Virus record (IMG/VR): IMGVR_UViG_3300043399_000889
Coordinates: 1 to 26,144 of that record
Strand: one strand, 5' to 3'
Length of the DNA: 26,144 nucleotides
DNA from: a virus
Part shown: one piece after another, positions 1 through 4,776 of the stretch
How the letters are laid out: every line of letters starts with the position of its first letter
Numbering within the stretch: position 1 is the stretch's first letter
The notes under the pieces: model-generated
What the model saw: the letters and a program-made list of their open reading frames with translations, nothing else
Told to the model about the DNA's origin: nothing
Database searches by the model: none
Position numbers and translations under genes: made by a program

Positions 1-6
1 TTTATA

Positions 7-258
7 TTAAAAAGTGGGTTCCAGTAAATCAGAATCCAAAATCAGCGCATCAAATGGAATTTCAATTTCACCCAAAACCAGATTAACTGGCCAATTATAG
101 TGCGCGAAAAAATTTTCGTCCAAATCCTTTTCCGAATAACCCAACATGGTTTTGTAATAATCGGCCGCGCGATTAATTACATCAGTGGTAATTTGCCAAA
201 CAGTCCAGCCATTATAATCCGGCTGGTGAATACCCAATTCGCGAAACGTCAAAATCAT
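7..258 (-). CDS. hypothetical protein, 83 aa
   Basis: I do not recognise this protein. It is 83 residues, acidic in its second half, and rich in Trp, Tyr and Phe, with no clear membrane segment or metal motif. An AAGGAT ribosome site lies 5 bases before the ATG, which supports this start. It follows the helix-turn-helix gene at 309-635 on the same strand. A GC-rich hairpin (284-306) lies between the two, so it is either read through from the 686-714 promoter or has its own weak promoter. The stop is just inside the window edge, so the gene is complete. Coding status is well supported by the start site and the compact packing with its neighbours; the function is unknown. Confidence 0.75.
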   Translation of the reverse strand: MILTFRELGIHQPDYNGWTVWQITTDVINRAADYYKTMLGYSEKDLDENFFAHYNWPVNLVLGEIEIPFDALILDSDLLEPTF

Positions 259-283
259 TTTAAATCCTTTTTAGATTATGGGG

Positions 284-306
284 AAAATGGGGCAAAATGC
301 CCCATT
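284..306 (-). terminator. hairpin between two leftward genes
   Basis: AATGGGGCA (286-294) and TGCCCCATT (298-306) form a 9-bp stem with a 3-base loop. Read leftward, the stem ends in TTTT before CCCC. It sits 3 bases after the stop of the helix-turn-helix gene, so it may partly terminate that transcript before the 83-aa gene. Confidence 0.6.
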
Positions 307-308
307 AT

Positions 309-635
309 TTAAAGCGGCTTGCTATTAGCAAGTGCCTCGAAAATCGCTTTGAGTGCGGATTTATTCGCTTTCGTGAGCGATTCAATATCATTTTCCGGCA
401 GTCGCAGAATCGCGCCGATAGCATCGGCGTGAGCGTCTTTTTTCACGACCGGCTCACCGGTTTTGGTTTTGTAAACCTTTTTCTCATACACGCCTTCGCG
501 CGACAGTTTAGCGACAATCGAACGCACCGACTTGCCAAGGGTTTCAGCAATTTGCTCAACAGTCACGCCCGACTGATAGTCGGCGACCATTTTAAGGGTT
601 TGTTCCGGGGTGTAGTTGACAGTTTTGCTAGCCAT
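309..635 (-). CDS. small helix-turn-helix DNA-binding protein, copy 1
   Basis: This 108-residue protein has a predicted helix-turn-helix at about residues 10-48 (TPEQTLKMVADYQSG, then VEQIAETLGKSVRSIVAKLS). The Lys-rich stretch after it (EKKVYKTKTGEPVVKK) suits DNA contact. The C-terminal third is a separate acidic helix pair. It resembles small helix-turn-helix proteins found in many aquatic phages whose targets are unknown. A GGAGA site lies 7 bases before the ATG, and a leftward promoter (686-714) precedes it. A paralog at 4777-5100 shares the first 60 residues almost unchanged but uses more GC-rich codons. Either copy could be the factor that reads the palindromes beside the rightward promoters; that is a guess from the pairing of a DNA-binding protein with repeated operators. 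Confidence 0.85.
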   Translation of the reverse strand: MASKTVNYTPEQTLKMVADYQSGVTVEQIAETLGKSVRSIVAKLSREGVYEKKVYKTKTGEPVVKKDAHADAIGAILRLPENDIESLTKANKSALKAIFEALANSKPL

Positions 636-685
636 AGGTTTTTCTCCAGTTTCACCGCCTGCCCTATTGCCTGCGGTATGCCTCT

Positions 686-714
686 ATTATAGCGGGTTTT
701 TGCCGAAAAAACAA
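686..714 (-). promoter_or_regulatory. leftward sigma-70 promoter for the HTH gene
   Basis: On the minus strand TTGTTT (709-714) and TATAAT (686-691) are 17 bases apart. It points at the 309-635 gene and stands back to back with the rightward promoter at 761-790, with the palindrome 744-761 between them. Confidence 0.7.
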
Positions 715-743
715 GCCTGACCCTAAATTTGTGAAAATACAAC

Positions 744-790
744 ATAGGTGGAAACACCTATTGACACGGGCGAAAATTATATGATATAAT
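744..790 (+). promoter_or_regulatory. module 1: palindromic operator plus rightward promoter
   Basis: ATAGGTGGAAACACCTAT (744-761) is a perfect 7-bp inverted repeat around GAAA. Its last base is the first base of TTGACA (761-766), followed after 18 bases by TATAAT (785-790) and TTTGGCGC. No rightward gene follows; the next gene runs leftward and ends at 838. The same arrangement occurs at five other places in the window. Confidence 0.8.
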
Positions 791-796
791 TTTGGC

Positions 797-830
797 GCAA
801 AAATGAGAAACAAAAGTTCTCATTTTTGCC
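797..830 (+). ncRNA. module 1: candidate short hairpin RNA and two-way terminator
   Basis: GCAAAAATGAGAA (797-809) and TTCTCATTTTTGC (817-829) form a perfect 13-bp stem with a 7-base loop, starting about where the rightward promoter would initiate. A-rich and T-rich flanks lie on both sides, so it can terminate both the rightward transcript and the leftward operon that ends at 838. The RNA product is inferred, not shown. Confidence 0.4.
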
Positions 831-837
831 TTAAGGC

Positions 838-1029
838 TTAATCCAGAAAATCTGGCCAGAATTCCGGTCTGAGATTAATCCAGAATTCCGAATCCATTTG
901 TTGCTGAATTGAATATTGCCTCAAATATTCAATTTGAATTGATTCACTTTCATCCCCGCGAGCTGGAAATATAATTATTTCCATATTAAATTGCGGTTCC
1001 ATGCCTATAATAAAATCCCGAGAATTCAT
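838..1029 (-). CDS. hypothetical acidic protein, 63 aa
   Basis: I do not recognise it. It is 63 residues, acidic, with aromatic and glutamine-rich stretches (SIQQQMDSEFWINLRPEFWP) and no membrane segment. A GGGGG ribosome site lies 3-4 bases before the ATG. It is the last gene of a three-gene leftward operon: SprT-like, small membrane protein, then this one. Spacing to the gene before it is 14 bases. The operon ends at the module 1 hairpin. Packing and start site support coding. Confidence 0.7.
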   Translation of the reverse strand: MNSRDFIIGMEPQFNMEIIIFPARGDESESIQIEYLRQYSIQQQMDSEFWINLRPEFWPDFLD

Positions 1030-1043
1030 TATCAGCCCCCAGT

Positions 1044-1256
1044 TTAGAAAAAGTTAACCAAACCGATGCAATTTGCCACAAAAAATGTAGCATTTAGCAC
1101 GCCCAACGCGCGGTCACGGCGAACCCACGCCACCACCAGCCACGACAGAGAACCAAAAGTAAACAGCACATAGCCAATTTGAAACCATTTGGTTGCAACA
1201 GCAAACGAACCCAAAATCGAGGTCAGCGTGCCAAACCAAGAAACAAAAGTAATCAT
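1044..1256 (-). CDS. small membrane protein, 70 aa
   Basis: This 70-residue protein has two to three hydrophobic segments, at about residues 1-20, 25-45 and 50-70. The positive patch WVRRDR at about 44-49 lies between the last two, so a hairpin or three-pass inner membrane protein is likely. Its ATG overlaps the TGA of the SprT-like gene (ATGA), and GGAGA lies about 11 bases upstream inside that gene, so translation is probably coupled. I cannot assign a function. Small phage membrane proteins are often linked to superinfection exclusion or host envelope effects, but nothing here shows that. Confidence 0.75.
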   Translation of the reverse strand: MITFVSWFGTLTSILGSFAVATKWFQIGYVLFTFGSLSWLVVAWVRRDRALGVLNATFFVANCIGLVNFF

Positions 1257-1633
1257 TTTCTGGAAATCTCCATGGGGTGAAACTTGTCAGCGGGAAGCCC
1301 ATATTGTAGCATCATTTTGCACCATTGTGCGCCATGGCCGCATCTTTTTTCGCTTTCACCGTGTAGGTTAAAATCGGCTTGATGGATAATCTCATGCGGA
1401 AGGATTACCTGCATCATATAATCGAAGTTTTTAGTATTCGATTTAAAAAATTTGTAACCCAATTCTACCAAATTCAAATCCTGAAAACACATGCCAGCCG
1501 TGCGCCAAGTGTAAGGATTTAGTTTAAATTTGGGCGGGTCGTATGCTACCAAGGTAGGATACGTTTCGCAAAGTGAATCCCAAATGATTACGCTTTCGCG
1601 TTCAATTAGGGTTAAGAGTTTGGCTTTGTCCAT
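1253..1633 (-). CDS. SprT-like zinc metalloprotease-fold protein, copy 1
   Basis: The 126-residue protein carries HEIIH at residues 80-84 (two zinc ligands and the catalytic Glu) and a downstream CGHGAQW at 99-104, where H100 is the likely third ligand. The HExxH...HG..W layout is that of SprT/Spartan-like proteases. The C-terminal half fits this fold; the first 50 residues are not assigned. I start at the internal ATG at 1633, not the longer frame to 1729. The longer frame would cross module 2, whereas a TGTTATAAT promoter ends exactly 6 bases before this ATG, which implies a leaderless message. Known family members cleave DNA-bound proteins, but phage versions are uncharacterised. A second SprT-like gene lies at 3881-4213. 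Confidence 0.8.
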   Translation of the reverse strand: MDKAKLLTLIERESVIIWDSLCETYPTLVAYDPPKFKLNPYTWRTAGMCFQDLNLVELGYKFFKSNTKNFDYMMQVILPHEIIHQADFNLHGESEKRCGHGAQWCKMMLQYGLPADKFHPMEISRK

Positions 1634-1639
1634 GCCTAT

Positions 1640-1648
1640 ATTATAACA
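1640..1648 (-). promoter_or_regulatory. extended -10 promoter for leaderless SprT-like gene
   Basis: On the minus strand TGTTATAAT (an extended -10, TG-N-TATAAT) is followed by six bases and then the ATG at 1633. I see no good -35. Transcription would begin at or next to the start codon, as in lambda cI from PRM. Confidence 0.65.
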
Positions 1649-1667
1649 CCAGAGTGCCCAGCCTATA

Positions 1668-1712
1668 CTAGGGAAAATACCTATTGACAAATTGCCGGGC
1701 CGGAGGTAAAAT
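1668..1712 (+). promoter_or_regulatory. module 2: operator plus rightward promoter
   Basis: CTAGGGAAAATACCTAT (1668-1684) is a weaker copy of the palindrome (TAGG/CCTA). It runs into TTGACA (1684-1689), with TAAAAT (1707-1712) after 17 bases and GGCGCGCC following. No rightward gene lies downstream. Confidence 0.7.
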
Positions 1713-1717
1713 GGCGC

Positions 1718-1819
1718 GCCCGCAAACAAAGGTATTCATTTTTGCGGGCAGTCGCTTGAAGCGACCGCGCGATTTTGAATACCTTTGTTTGCAAGGACAT
1801 CTGCAAACAAAGGTATTAA
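1718..1819 (+). ncRNA. module 2: structured repeat, candidate sRNA and terminator
   Basis: Arm A, GCAAACAAAGGTATTCA (1722-1738), pairs perfectly over 17 bp with 1776-1792 and encloses the palindrome GTCGCTTGAAGCGAC (1751-1765). A second copy of arm A (1803-1819) follows and could pair with the same 1776-1792 segment. A competing stem joins GCCCGCAAA (1718-1726) to TTTGCGGGC (1741-1749). Read leftward, the last two arms form a 15-bp hairpin straight after the SemiSWEET stop codon, a likely terminator. The two exclusive folds suggest a switch; the RNA itself is inferred. Confidence 0.45.
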
Positions 1820-2071
1820 TTAGCGTTTACCTGGCCGGATTTTGTAATAAGTGATTATGGAAATAAATATAATGTTGGCGGTATAATTAAATATAAGCGG
1901 CCAATGCCATTTGGGGATAATATAAACAATCGTGAATAATTCACCCAAACCCCACATTAGCAAAAATCCCCAAGTTAATCCCGCGGATGATTTTGTTTTG
2001 TAAGATTCCCAAGCCTGCGGTAATCCGCAAAATGCGAGTAAAATGCCGCCAATCCAGCCGATGATTTCCAT
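1820..2071 (-). CDS. SemiSWEET / PQ-loop membrane transporter-like protein
   Basis: This 83-residue protein has three hydrophobic helices, at about residues 3-20, 32-51 and 55-76. The PQ motif lies at the end of helix 1 in FCGLPQAWESYKTKSSAGL. The pattern GxxGG...LPQ..k.yktKSs.glt and the three-helix single-repeat size match bacterial SemiSWEETs, which dimerise and carry sugars by facilitated diffusion; other PQ-loop proteins carry amino acids or act otherwise. AAGGAT lies 7-8 bases before the ATG. It is last in a leftward operon after a DEDDh exonuclease and ends at module 2. In a phage it may be an auxiliary metabolic gene that alters host sugar traffic; the substrate cannot be read from sequence. 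Confidence 0.8.
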   Translation of the reverse strand: MEIIGWIGGILLAFCGLPQAWESYKTKSSAGLTWGFLLMWGLGELFTIVYIIPKWHWPLIFNYTANIIFISIITYYKIRPGKR

Positions 2072-2072
2072 T

Positions 2073-2186
2073 TTAGATAATCCTTGAAACAGTTTGAATA
2101 ATAAACGGGGTTTTCTTGATTTCAGAATCCAGCCGTTTATCTTCGATTAAGTGAAACACCAGTGCGATAATCCAAAGTATTTTCAT
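2073..2186 (-). CDS. possible small protein, 37 aa
   Basis: A short frame starts at an ATG at 2186 with MKILWIIALVFHLIEDKRLD. It ends with a TAA one base before the SemiSWEET ATG, and it contains that gene's ribosome site. The hydrophobic start (residues 3-12) followed by charged residues could be a small membrane or exported peptide. There is no clear Shine-Dalgarno; instead a stable GAAA-loop hairpin (about 2198-2215) stands just before it. It fills the only gap in this operon, which is the main argument for it. I am unsure it is translated. Confidence 0.35.
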   Translation of the reverse strand: MKILWIIALVFHLIEDKRLDSEIKKTPFIIQTVSRII

Positions 2187-2197
2187 GCTATTAACGG

Positions 2198-2215
2198 GGG
2201 CTTTCGCCCCCGATT
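2198..2215 (-). terminator. GC-rich hairpin after exonuclease gene
   Basis: CGGGGGC and GCCCCCG form a 7-bp stem around a four-base loop (GAAA on the minus strand). It lies 5 bases after the exonuclease stop. The tract after it is TTAATA, not a T-run, so it may stabilise the RNA end or pause transcription more than terminate it. Confidence 0.5.
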
Positions 2216-2219
2216 ATAT

Positions 2220-2918
2220 TTACTTGGCGGTAAAATTATCTTTTACCTGAAAATCGCGCCAATTATAGGCTTGGATTTTCTCGCGCCAATCGCGCTTTTT
2301 GAGAATATTAACCAAAATCGGCAATTCAAAATCGCGTGCATCTTCCAGTGCAGTATGCGGCTCGTCAATAATTTGATTATTGAGAAAACCCGCGACAACT
2401 TCCGCATTAGTTTGATAAGTCATATTGCGGTTTTGAGTGGCCGCATTAAATGCGTGATTATCGAGCGCGAATTGACGATATTTGCGCGAATGGCAGATAT
2501 TGCCAACAGCGGCTTGCCAAAGGCAAAAACGATTATTAAAACCGGACAAATCAATACCGGTATTCTCGCATTTGGCAGAATCAAAAGCCAGATTATATGC
2601 GGTCAATTGGGGATTATATTTGCCAATGGCTTGATTAATCCAGCGATTAATCGCGGCAGTGCTGGCAAGCAAACGCTGGCCATTATTGAGCATATCATTA
2701 TATTTGGCTTTTTTGGATTGTGCATATTCAAAAGACCAAATGCCCTTGGCATTTTTGTCATAAAACAAATCCATAGAATCAAAATGATTTTTGACCAAAA
2801 CCGCGCAGGAATTGAAAATCTGGCCCTCACGGTCGCAGATAATCGCGGCAAAATCGGCAACGGTGTCGCCAATAGTGGTTTCAGTGTCAACGATGCAGAA
2901 AAATTGCTTTTTAGCCAT
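2220..2918 (-). CDS. DEDDh 3'-5' exonuclease (DnaQ/RNase T-like)
   Basis: The 232-residue protein shows the DEDDh active site: DTET at residues 11-14 (D11, E13), AFD at 111-113 (D113) and HTALEDA at 188-194 (H188, D193). These bind two metal ions and cut nucleotides from 3' ends. The spacing and length fit the DnaQ epsilon, RNase T and phage exonuclease group; there is no polymerase domain. It could proofread in trans, trim RNA or degrade host DNA, and sequence does not decide. I start at the ATG at 2918 (MAKKQFF), where the DnaQ fold begins, not at 3005, because the longer frame crosses the promoter 2982-3010. A weak TGGAAA ribosome site precedes it. First gene of the operon with the SemiSWEET gene. 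Confidence 0.85.
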   Translation of the reverse strand: MAKKQFFCIVDTETTIGDTVADFAAIICDREGQIFNSCAVLVKNHFDSMDLFYDKNAKGIWSFEYAQSKKAKYNDMLNNGQRLLASTAAINRWINQAIGKYNPQLTAYNLAFDSAKCENTGIDLSGFNNRFCLWQAAVGNICHSRKYRQFALDNHAFNAATQNRNMTYQTNAEVVAGFLNNQIIDEPHTALEDARDFELPILVNILKKRDWREKIQAYNWRDFQVKDNFTAK

Positions 2919-2981
2919 TTGGTTTCCAATTACCGGAACCGCCGGAATTCGCGGGTAACGCATCATCGCGTTACAGGGTAG

Positions 2982-3010
2982 ATTATACCACCAGACACGC
3001 GCCACGGCAA
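2982..3010 (-). promoter_or_regulatory. leftward promoter for the exonuclease operon
   Basis: On the minus strand TTGCCG (3005-3010) and TATAAT (2982-2987) are 17 bases apart. It lies back to back with module 3 and leaves a leader of about 60 bases before the ATG at 2918. The leader contains a small GTAACGCGATGATGCGTTAC hairpin (about 2955-2974). Confidence 0.65.
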
Positions 3011-3018
3011 ATTATTTT

Positions 3019-3065
3019 CTAGGTGAAAACCCCTATTGACAAGTGTATGAGAGTTGTGGTATAAT
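3019..3065 (+). promoter_or_regulatory. module 3: operator plus rightward promoter
   Basis: CTAGGTGAAAACCCCTAT (3019-3036) is a near-palindrome joined to TTGACA (3036-3041), with TATAAT (3060-3065) after 18 bases and then TTTGGCGC. The upstream flank AATTATTTT is shared with modules 6 and 7. No rightward gene follows. Confidence 0.8.
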
Positions 3066-3071
3066 TTTGGC

Positions 3072-3194
3072 GCCACCAAGTGTATACCTTTGTTTTCAAT
3101 TCTTTTTGAAAACAAAAGTATACAGTCGCTAAAAGCGACCACATAAAAAATGAATACCTTGGTTTCCAAGGTATTCTGCAAACAAAGGTATTAA
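3072..3194 (+). ncRNA. module 3: candidate structured sRNA of about 120 nt
   Basis: Three stems follow the promoter. Stem 1 pairs 3082-3099 with 3106-3123 (17 of 18). Stem 2 is GTCGCTAAAAGCGAC (3125-3139). Stem 3 is GAATACCTTGG-TTT-CCAAGGTATTC (3152-3176). A GCAAACAAAGGTATTAA tail (3178-3194) can compete for the left arm of stem 3 and reaches the stop of the HAD gene. The hairpins also serve as a leftward terminator. Expression is inferred. Confidence 0.45.
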
Positions 3195-3667
3195 TGCCCT
3201 TGTTTAGAGGGAACATAAACCCCGCGAATATTGAAACGGTCGCAAACCGCTTTCAGATAATCAACATTATCCTCATAAAAAGTAAATTCGGCATCTTGAA
3301 AGGGTTTCAAGTTAAAGAATTTAGCCAAACCCGCGATTTTTAGTTTACCGCCTGAAACGGTATCGCCGTCAACACGCGAGATAATATAATCGGGTTCGCC
3401 TAGAATATCGCGAATAAATGTATTATCAGCGTCCCGCAAAACGCGGGCAGTAGCAATAATAACAAAACAATTTTCATCTTTCAAATCCGCTTTATATTGT
3501 TCAGCCAGTGGCAAAAGAGAATCATCCATCGCGCGATATTCATTCTCGCGCCAATATCCCAAGTCGATTTTCTCGCCATTATCGCCCATAACAGTGCGAT
3601 AGCGATGCAAACTGCAAACAATAGTTCCATCCATATCGTAAATGGAAACCCGTTTAATCTTTGCCAT
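3191..3667 (-). CDS. HAD-superfamily phosphatase
   Basis: This 158-residue protein has all four HAD motifs: YDMDGT at residues 10-15 (D11 nucleophile, D13 acid/base), an IIATAR stretch near residue 70 (motif II Thr), GGKLKIAGL (motif III Lys) and FYEDNVDYL (motif IV acids). There is almost no cap, as in phage-type 5'-nucleotidases and the phosphatase half of polynucleotide kinase; a nucleotide or nucleic-acid-end substrate is therefore likely but not proven. I start at the ATG at 3667 (AAGGG 7 bases before it), because the longer frame to 3748 crosses the promoter and overlaps module 4. It is a single-gene leftward unit ending at module 3. Confidence 0.85.
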   Translation of the reverse strand: MAKIKRVSIYDMDGTIVCSLHRYRTVMGDNGEKIDLGYWRENEYRAMDDSLLPLAEQYKADLKDENCFVIIATARVLRDADNTFIRDILGEPDYIISRVDGDTVSGGKLKIAGLAKFFNLKPFQDAEFTFYEDNVDYLKAVCDRFNIRGVYVPSKQGH

Positions 3668-3698
3668 TTTGAAACCCTTAGTGTGTTGCGATGTATAG

Positions 3699-3704
3699 AT
3701 TATA
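3699..3704 (-). promoter_or_regulatory. leftward -10 box for the HAD gene
   Basis: TATAAT on the minus strand, 32 bases before the ATG at 3667. The -35 is weak (GTGTCA at 17 bases). The leader ATACATCGCAACA resembles those of the 5125-5217 and 5438-5800 genes. Confidence 0.5.
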
Positions 3705-3746
3705 ACCCCAAAACCCCCGATTGACACGCTTGTGCCAAAATACAAC

Positions 3747-3793
3747 ATAGGTGGAAACCCCTATTGACAAGTGTGCCAGAACCGTGCTATAAT
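3747..3793 (+). promoter_or_regulatory. module 4: operator plus rightward promoter
   Basis: ATAGGTGGAAACCCCTAT (3747-3764) joins TTGACA (3764-3769), with TATAAT (3788-3793) after 18 bases, then TTTGGCGC. The flank AAAATACAACATAGGTGG is identical to that of module 1. Confidence 0.8.
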
Positions 3794-3799
3794 TTTGGC

Positions 3800-3876
3800 G
3801 CCAACTGTAACCAAAAAGTATACAGTCGCTCAAAGCGACCTAATACCTTGGTTTGCAGTTTTTTCTGCAAACCTGG
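3800..3876 (+). ncRNA. module 4: candidate structured sRNA and terminator
   Basis: It contains GTCGCTCAAAGCGAC (3825-3839) and a 9-bp stem GGTTTGCAG / CTGCAAACC (3850-3858 with 3865-3873) around six T. Only half of the GTATAC stem seen in modules 3 and 6 remains (3818-3823). It ends just before the stop of the second SprT-like gene. Confidence 0.4.
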
Positions 3877-3880
3877 GTTT

Positions 3881-4213
3881 TCAATTTTCGTCCACGTCAG
3901 GCATATAAATGTTTTGCAAACCAAAGTGCTCGCCCATAGCTTGGGCCAGCCGCTGAAAGTGTTTGCCGTGAATCTCGGCTTTTTTGTGTTCTTCCTGCCA
4001 AGCATGGATTAGCTCATGCGCCAGCAGGGTATCAAAGTCACGGTGCGCGTCTACGGTGTAAACCACAATTTTATGGGATTTCAGCAAGCCGGTTTTATCG
4101 CTGTATACGCCAATGTAAAACGCATCGCAGTCAGCACGCCGGCGAGTGCGAACGCTAACCTCAACAGGCAAACGAATACCCAGGTATTCAATCATCTGGT
4201 GTAGTGCTTTCAT
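3881..4213 (-). CDS. SprT-like zinc metalloprotease-fold protein, copy 2
   Basis: The 110-residue protein has HELIH at residues 66-70 and HGKHF at 82-86, where H82 is the probable third zinc ligand. The spacing of 11 residues between H70 and H82 differs from copy 1 (15). The sequence outside the motifs is quite different from copy 1, so these are distant relatives, not a recent duplication. The family includes SprT and Spartan proteases. The start is the ATG at 4213, with GGGGAT 5 bases before it, one base after the stop of the 47-aa gene, so the two are translationally coupled. The operon ends at module 4. Confidence 0.8.
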   Translation of the reverse strand: MKALHQMIEYLGIRLPVEVSVRTRRRADCDAFYIGVYSDKTGLLKSHKIVVYTVDAHRDFDTLLAHELIHAWQEEHKKAEIHGKHFQRLAQAMGEHFGLQNIYMPDVDEN

Positions 4214-4214
4214 A

Positions 4215-4358
4215 TTAAATCCCCAAGTGAAAATAAATCCAGTCCTCAAGCTCGGCATCCGTCAAGCTGGCAATAAACCGGCAGTCGTTCAAGATCAGGT
4301 CATAGTATTGACCCGAAAGCTGAGCCAGTATCACGGCTTTTTGAAGTGGTGTGTTCAT
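4215..4358 (-). CDS. hypothetical protein, 47 aa
   Basis: This short, mostly helical, acidic protein begins MNTPLQKAVILAQLSGQYYD and ends in an acidic, Trp-containing helix. I do not recognise it. Its ATG lies exactly 6 bases after a TGTTATAAT extended -10, so the message should be leaderless; there is no Shine-Dalgarno. Its stop is one base from the ATG of the SprT-like gene, so it may mainly deliver ribosomes to that gene. The same promoter-to-ATG geometry is seen for the gene at 1253-1633. Confidence 0.7.
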   Translation of the reverse strand: MNTPLQKAVILAQLSGQYYDLILNDCRFIASLTDAELEDWIYFHLGI

Positions 4359-4364
4359 GAGTTT

Positions 4365-4373
4365 ATTATAACA
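4365..4373 (-). promoter_or_regulatory. extended -10 promoter for leaderless 47-aa gene
   Basis: Minus-strand TGTTATAAT followed by six bases and ATG. No -35 match at 16-18 bases. Identical -10 sequence and distance to those at 1640-1648. Confidence 0.65.
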
Positions 4374-4411
4374 CAATTTCAGGGACACGCGCACGTGTAA
4401 AAATAAACAAC

Positions 4412-4458
4412 ATAGGGGTTTATCCCTATTGACAAGTGTGTGAGATTTGTGGTAAAAT
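4412..4458 (+). promoter_or_regulatory. module 5: operator plus rightward promoter
   Basis: ATAGGGGTTTATCCCTAT (4412-4429) keeps the palindrome (ATAGGG/CCCTAT) although the bases differ from modules 1 and 4. This covariation argues that symmetry is what matters. TTGACA is at 4429-4434 and TAAAAT at 4453-4458, 18 bases apart. Confidence 0.8.
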
Positions 4459-4464
4459 TGGCGC

Positions 4465-4550
4465 CTGCATACCAAAGTATGCAGTCGCTCAAAGCGACCG
4501 CTTCAAAAATGAATACCTTGGTTTCCAAGGTATTCTGCAAACAAAAGTTA
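4465..4550 (+). ncRNA. module 5: candidate structured sRNA and terminator
   Basis: Three stems: CTGCATAC-CAAA-GTATGCAG (4465-4484), GTCGCTCAAAGCGAC (4484-4498), and GAATACCTTGG-TTT-CCAAGGTATTC (4511-4535). A GCAAACAAAA tail runs into the stop of the 54-aa gene. Stem 1 differs in sequence from stem 1 of modules 3 and 6 but remains paired. Confidence 0.45.
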
Positions 4551-4712
4551 TGAGTTTTCGTCCATCTCAGCGCGAATCTTAGCCCAGTCCTCAGCAGTCC
4601 AAACCAGCACGCCATCGCTGGCCAGGTAGGTTTGCATGGCCTGGGCCATGGTTTCGGCTTCAATCTCAGTCTCGCGGCCGGTCGTCATATCTTCAAAAAC
4701 GAATTTTTCCAT
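4548..4712 (-). CDS. hypothetical acidic protein, 54 aa
   Basis: This small acidic protein (MEKFVFEDMTTGRETEIEAE at the start) looks like a short beta-hairpin followed by helices and has no membrane segment. AGGAG lies 7 bases before the ATG and there is a leftward -10 at 4735-4740, so it is well supported as a gene. I do not recognise it. It lies between the second helix-turn-helix gene and module 5. Its codon use is GC-richer than that of the AT-rich genes at 1-4400. Confidence 0.75.
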   Translation of the reverse strand: MEKFVFEDMTTGRETEIEAETMAQAMQTYLASDGVLVWTAEDWAKIRAEMDENS

Positions 4713-4734
4713 GGTGTGCTCCTGTAAAATGTGG

Positions 4735-4763
4735 ATTATATCACGAAAAGGCAGGGGCACAAA
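4735..4763 (-). promoter_or_regulatory. leftward promoter for the 54-aa gene
   Basis: Minus-strand TTTGTG (4758-4763) and TATAAT (4735-4740), 17 bases apart. The -35 falls inside the hairpin 4751-4771, so terminator and promoter overlap. Confidence 0.55.
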
Positions 4764-4771
4764 GCCCCTGC
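4747..4771 (-). terminator. terminator after HTH copy 2
   Basis: GCAGGGGC (4751-4758) pairs with GCCCCTGC (4764-4771). Read leftward, the 8-bp stem is followed by CTTTT. It lies 5 bases after the stop of the helix-turn-helix gene. Confidence 0.75.
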
Positions 4772-4776
4772 TGGCA

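Noticed and set aside
2151-2981. Long rightward frame opposite the exonuclease
   Set aside because: The minus strand carries clear DEDDh motifs; this frame has no ribosome site and a composition typical of an antisense shadow.
3151-3193. Micro-frame MNTLVSKVFCKQRY in module 3, similar in module 5 and in part in modules 2 and 4
   Set aside because: No Shine-Dalgarno, no ATG in modules 2 and 4, and the likeness follows from conserved hairpin bases; I treat the segment as structured RNA, though a peptide is not excluded.
2963-3216. Minus-strand frames crossing modules 3 and 5 with similar peptides
   Set aside because: The likeness comes from the repeated noncoding DNA; they overlap promoters in the opposite sense and lack ribosome sites.
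3721-3750. A second TTGACA at 3721 as another rightward promoter
   Set aside because: No acceptable -10 lies 16-18 bases downstream; only CAACAT-like bases are present.
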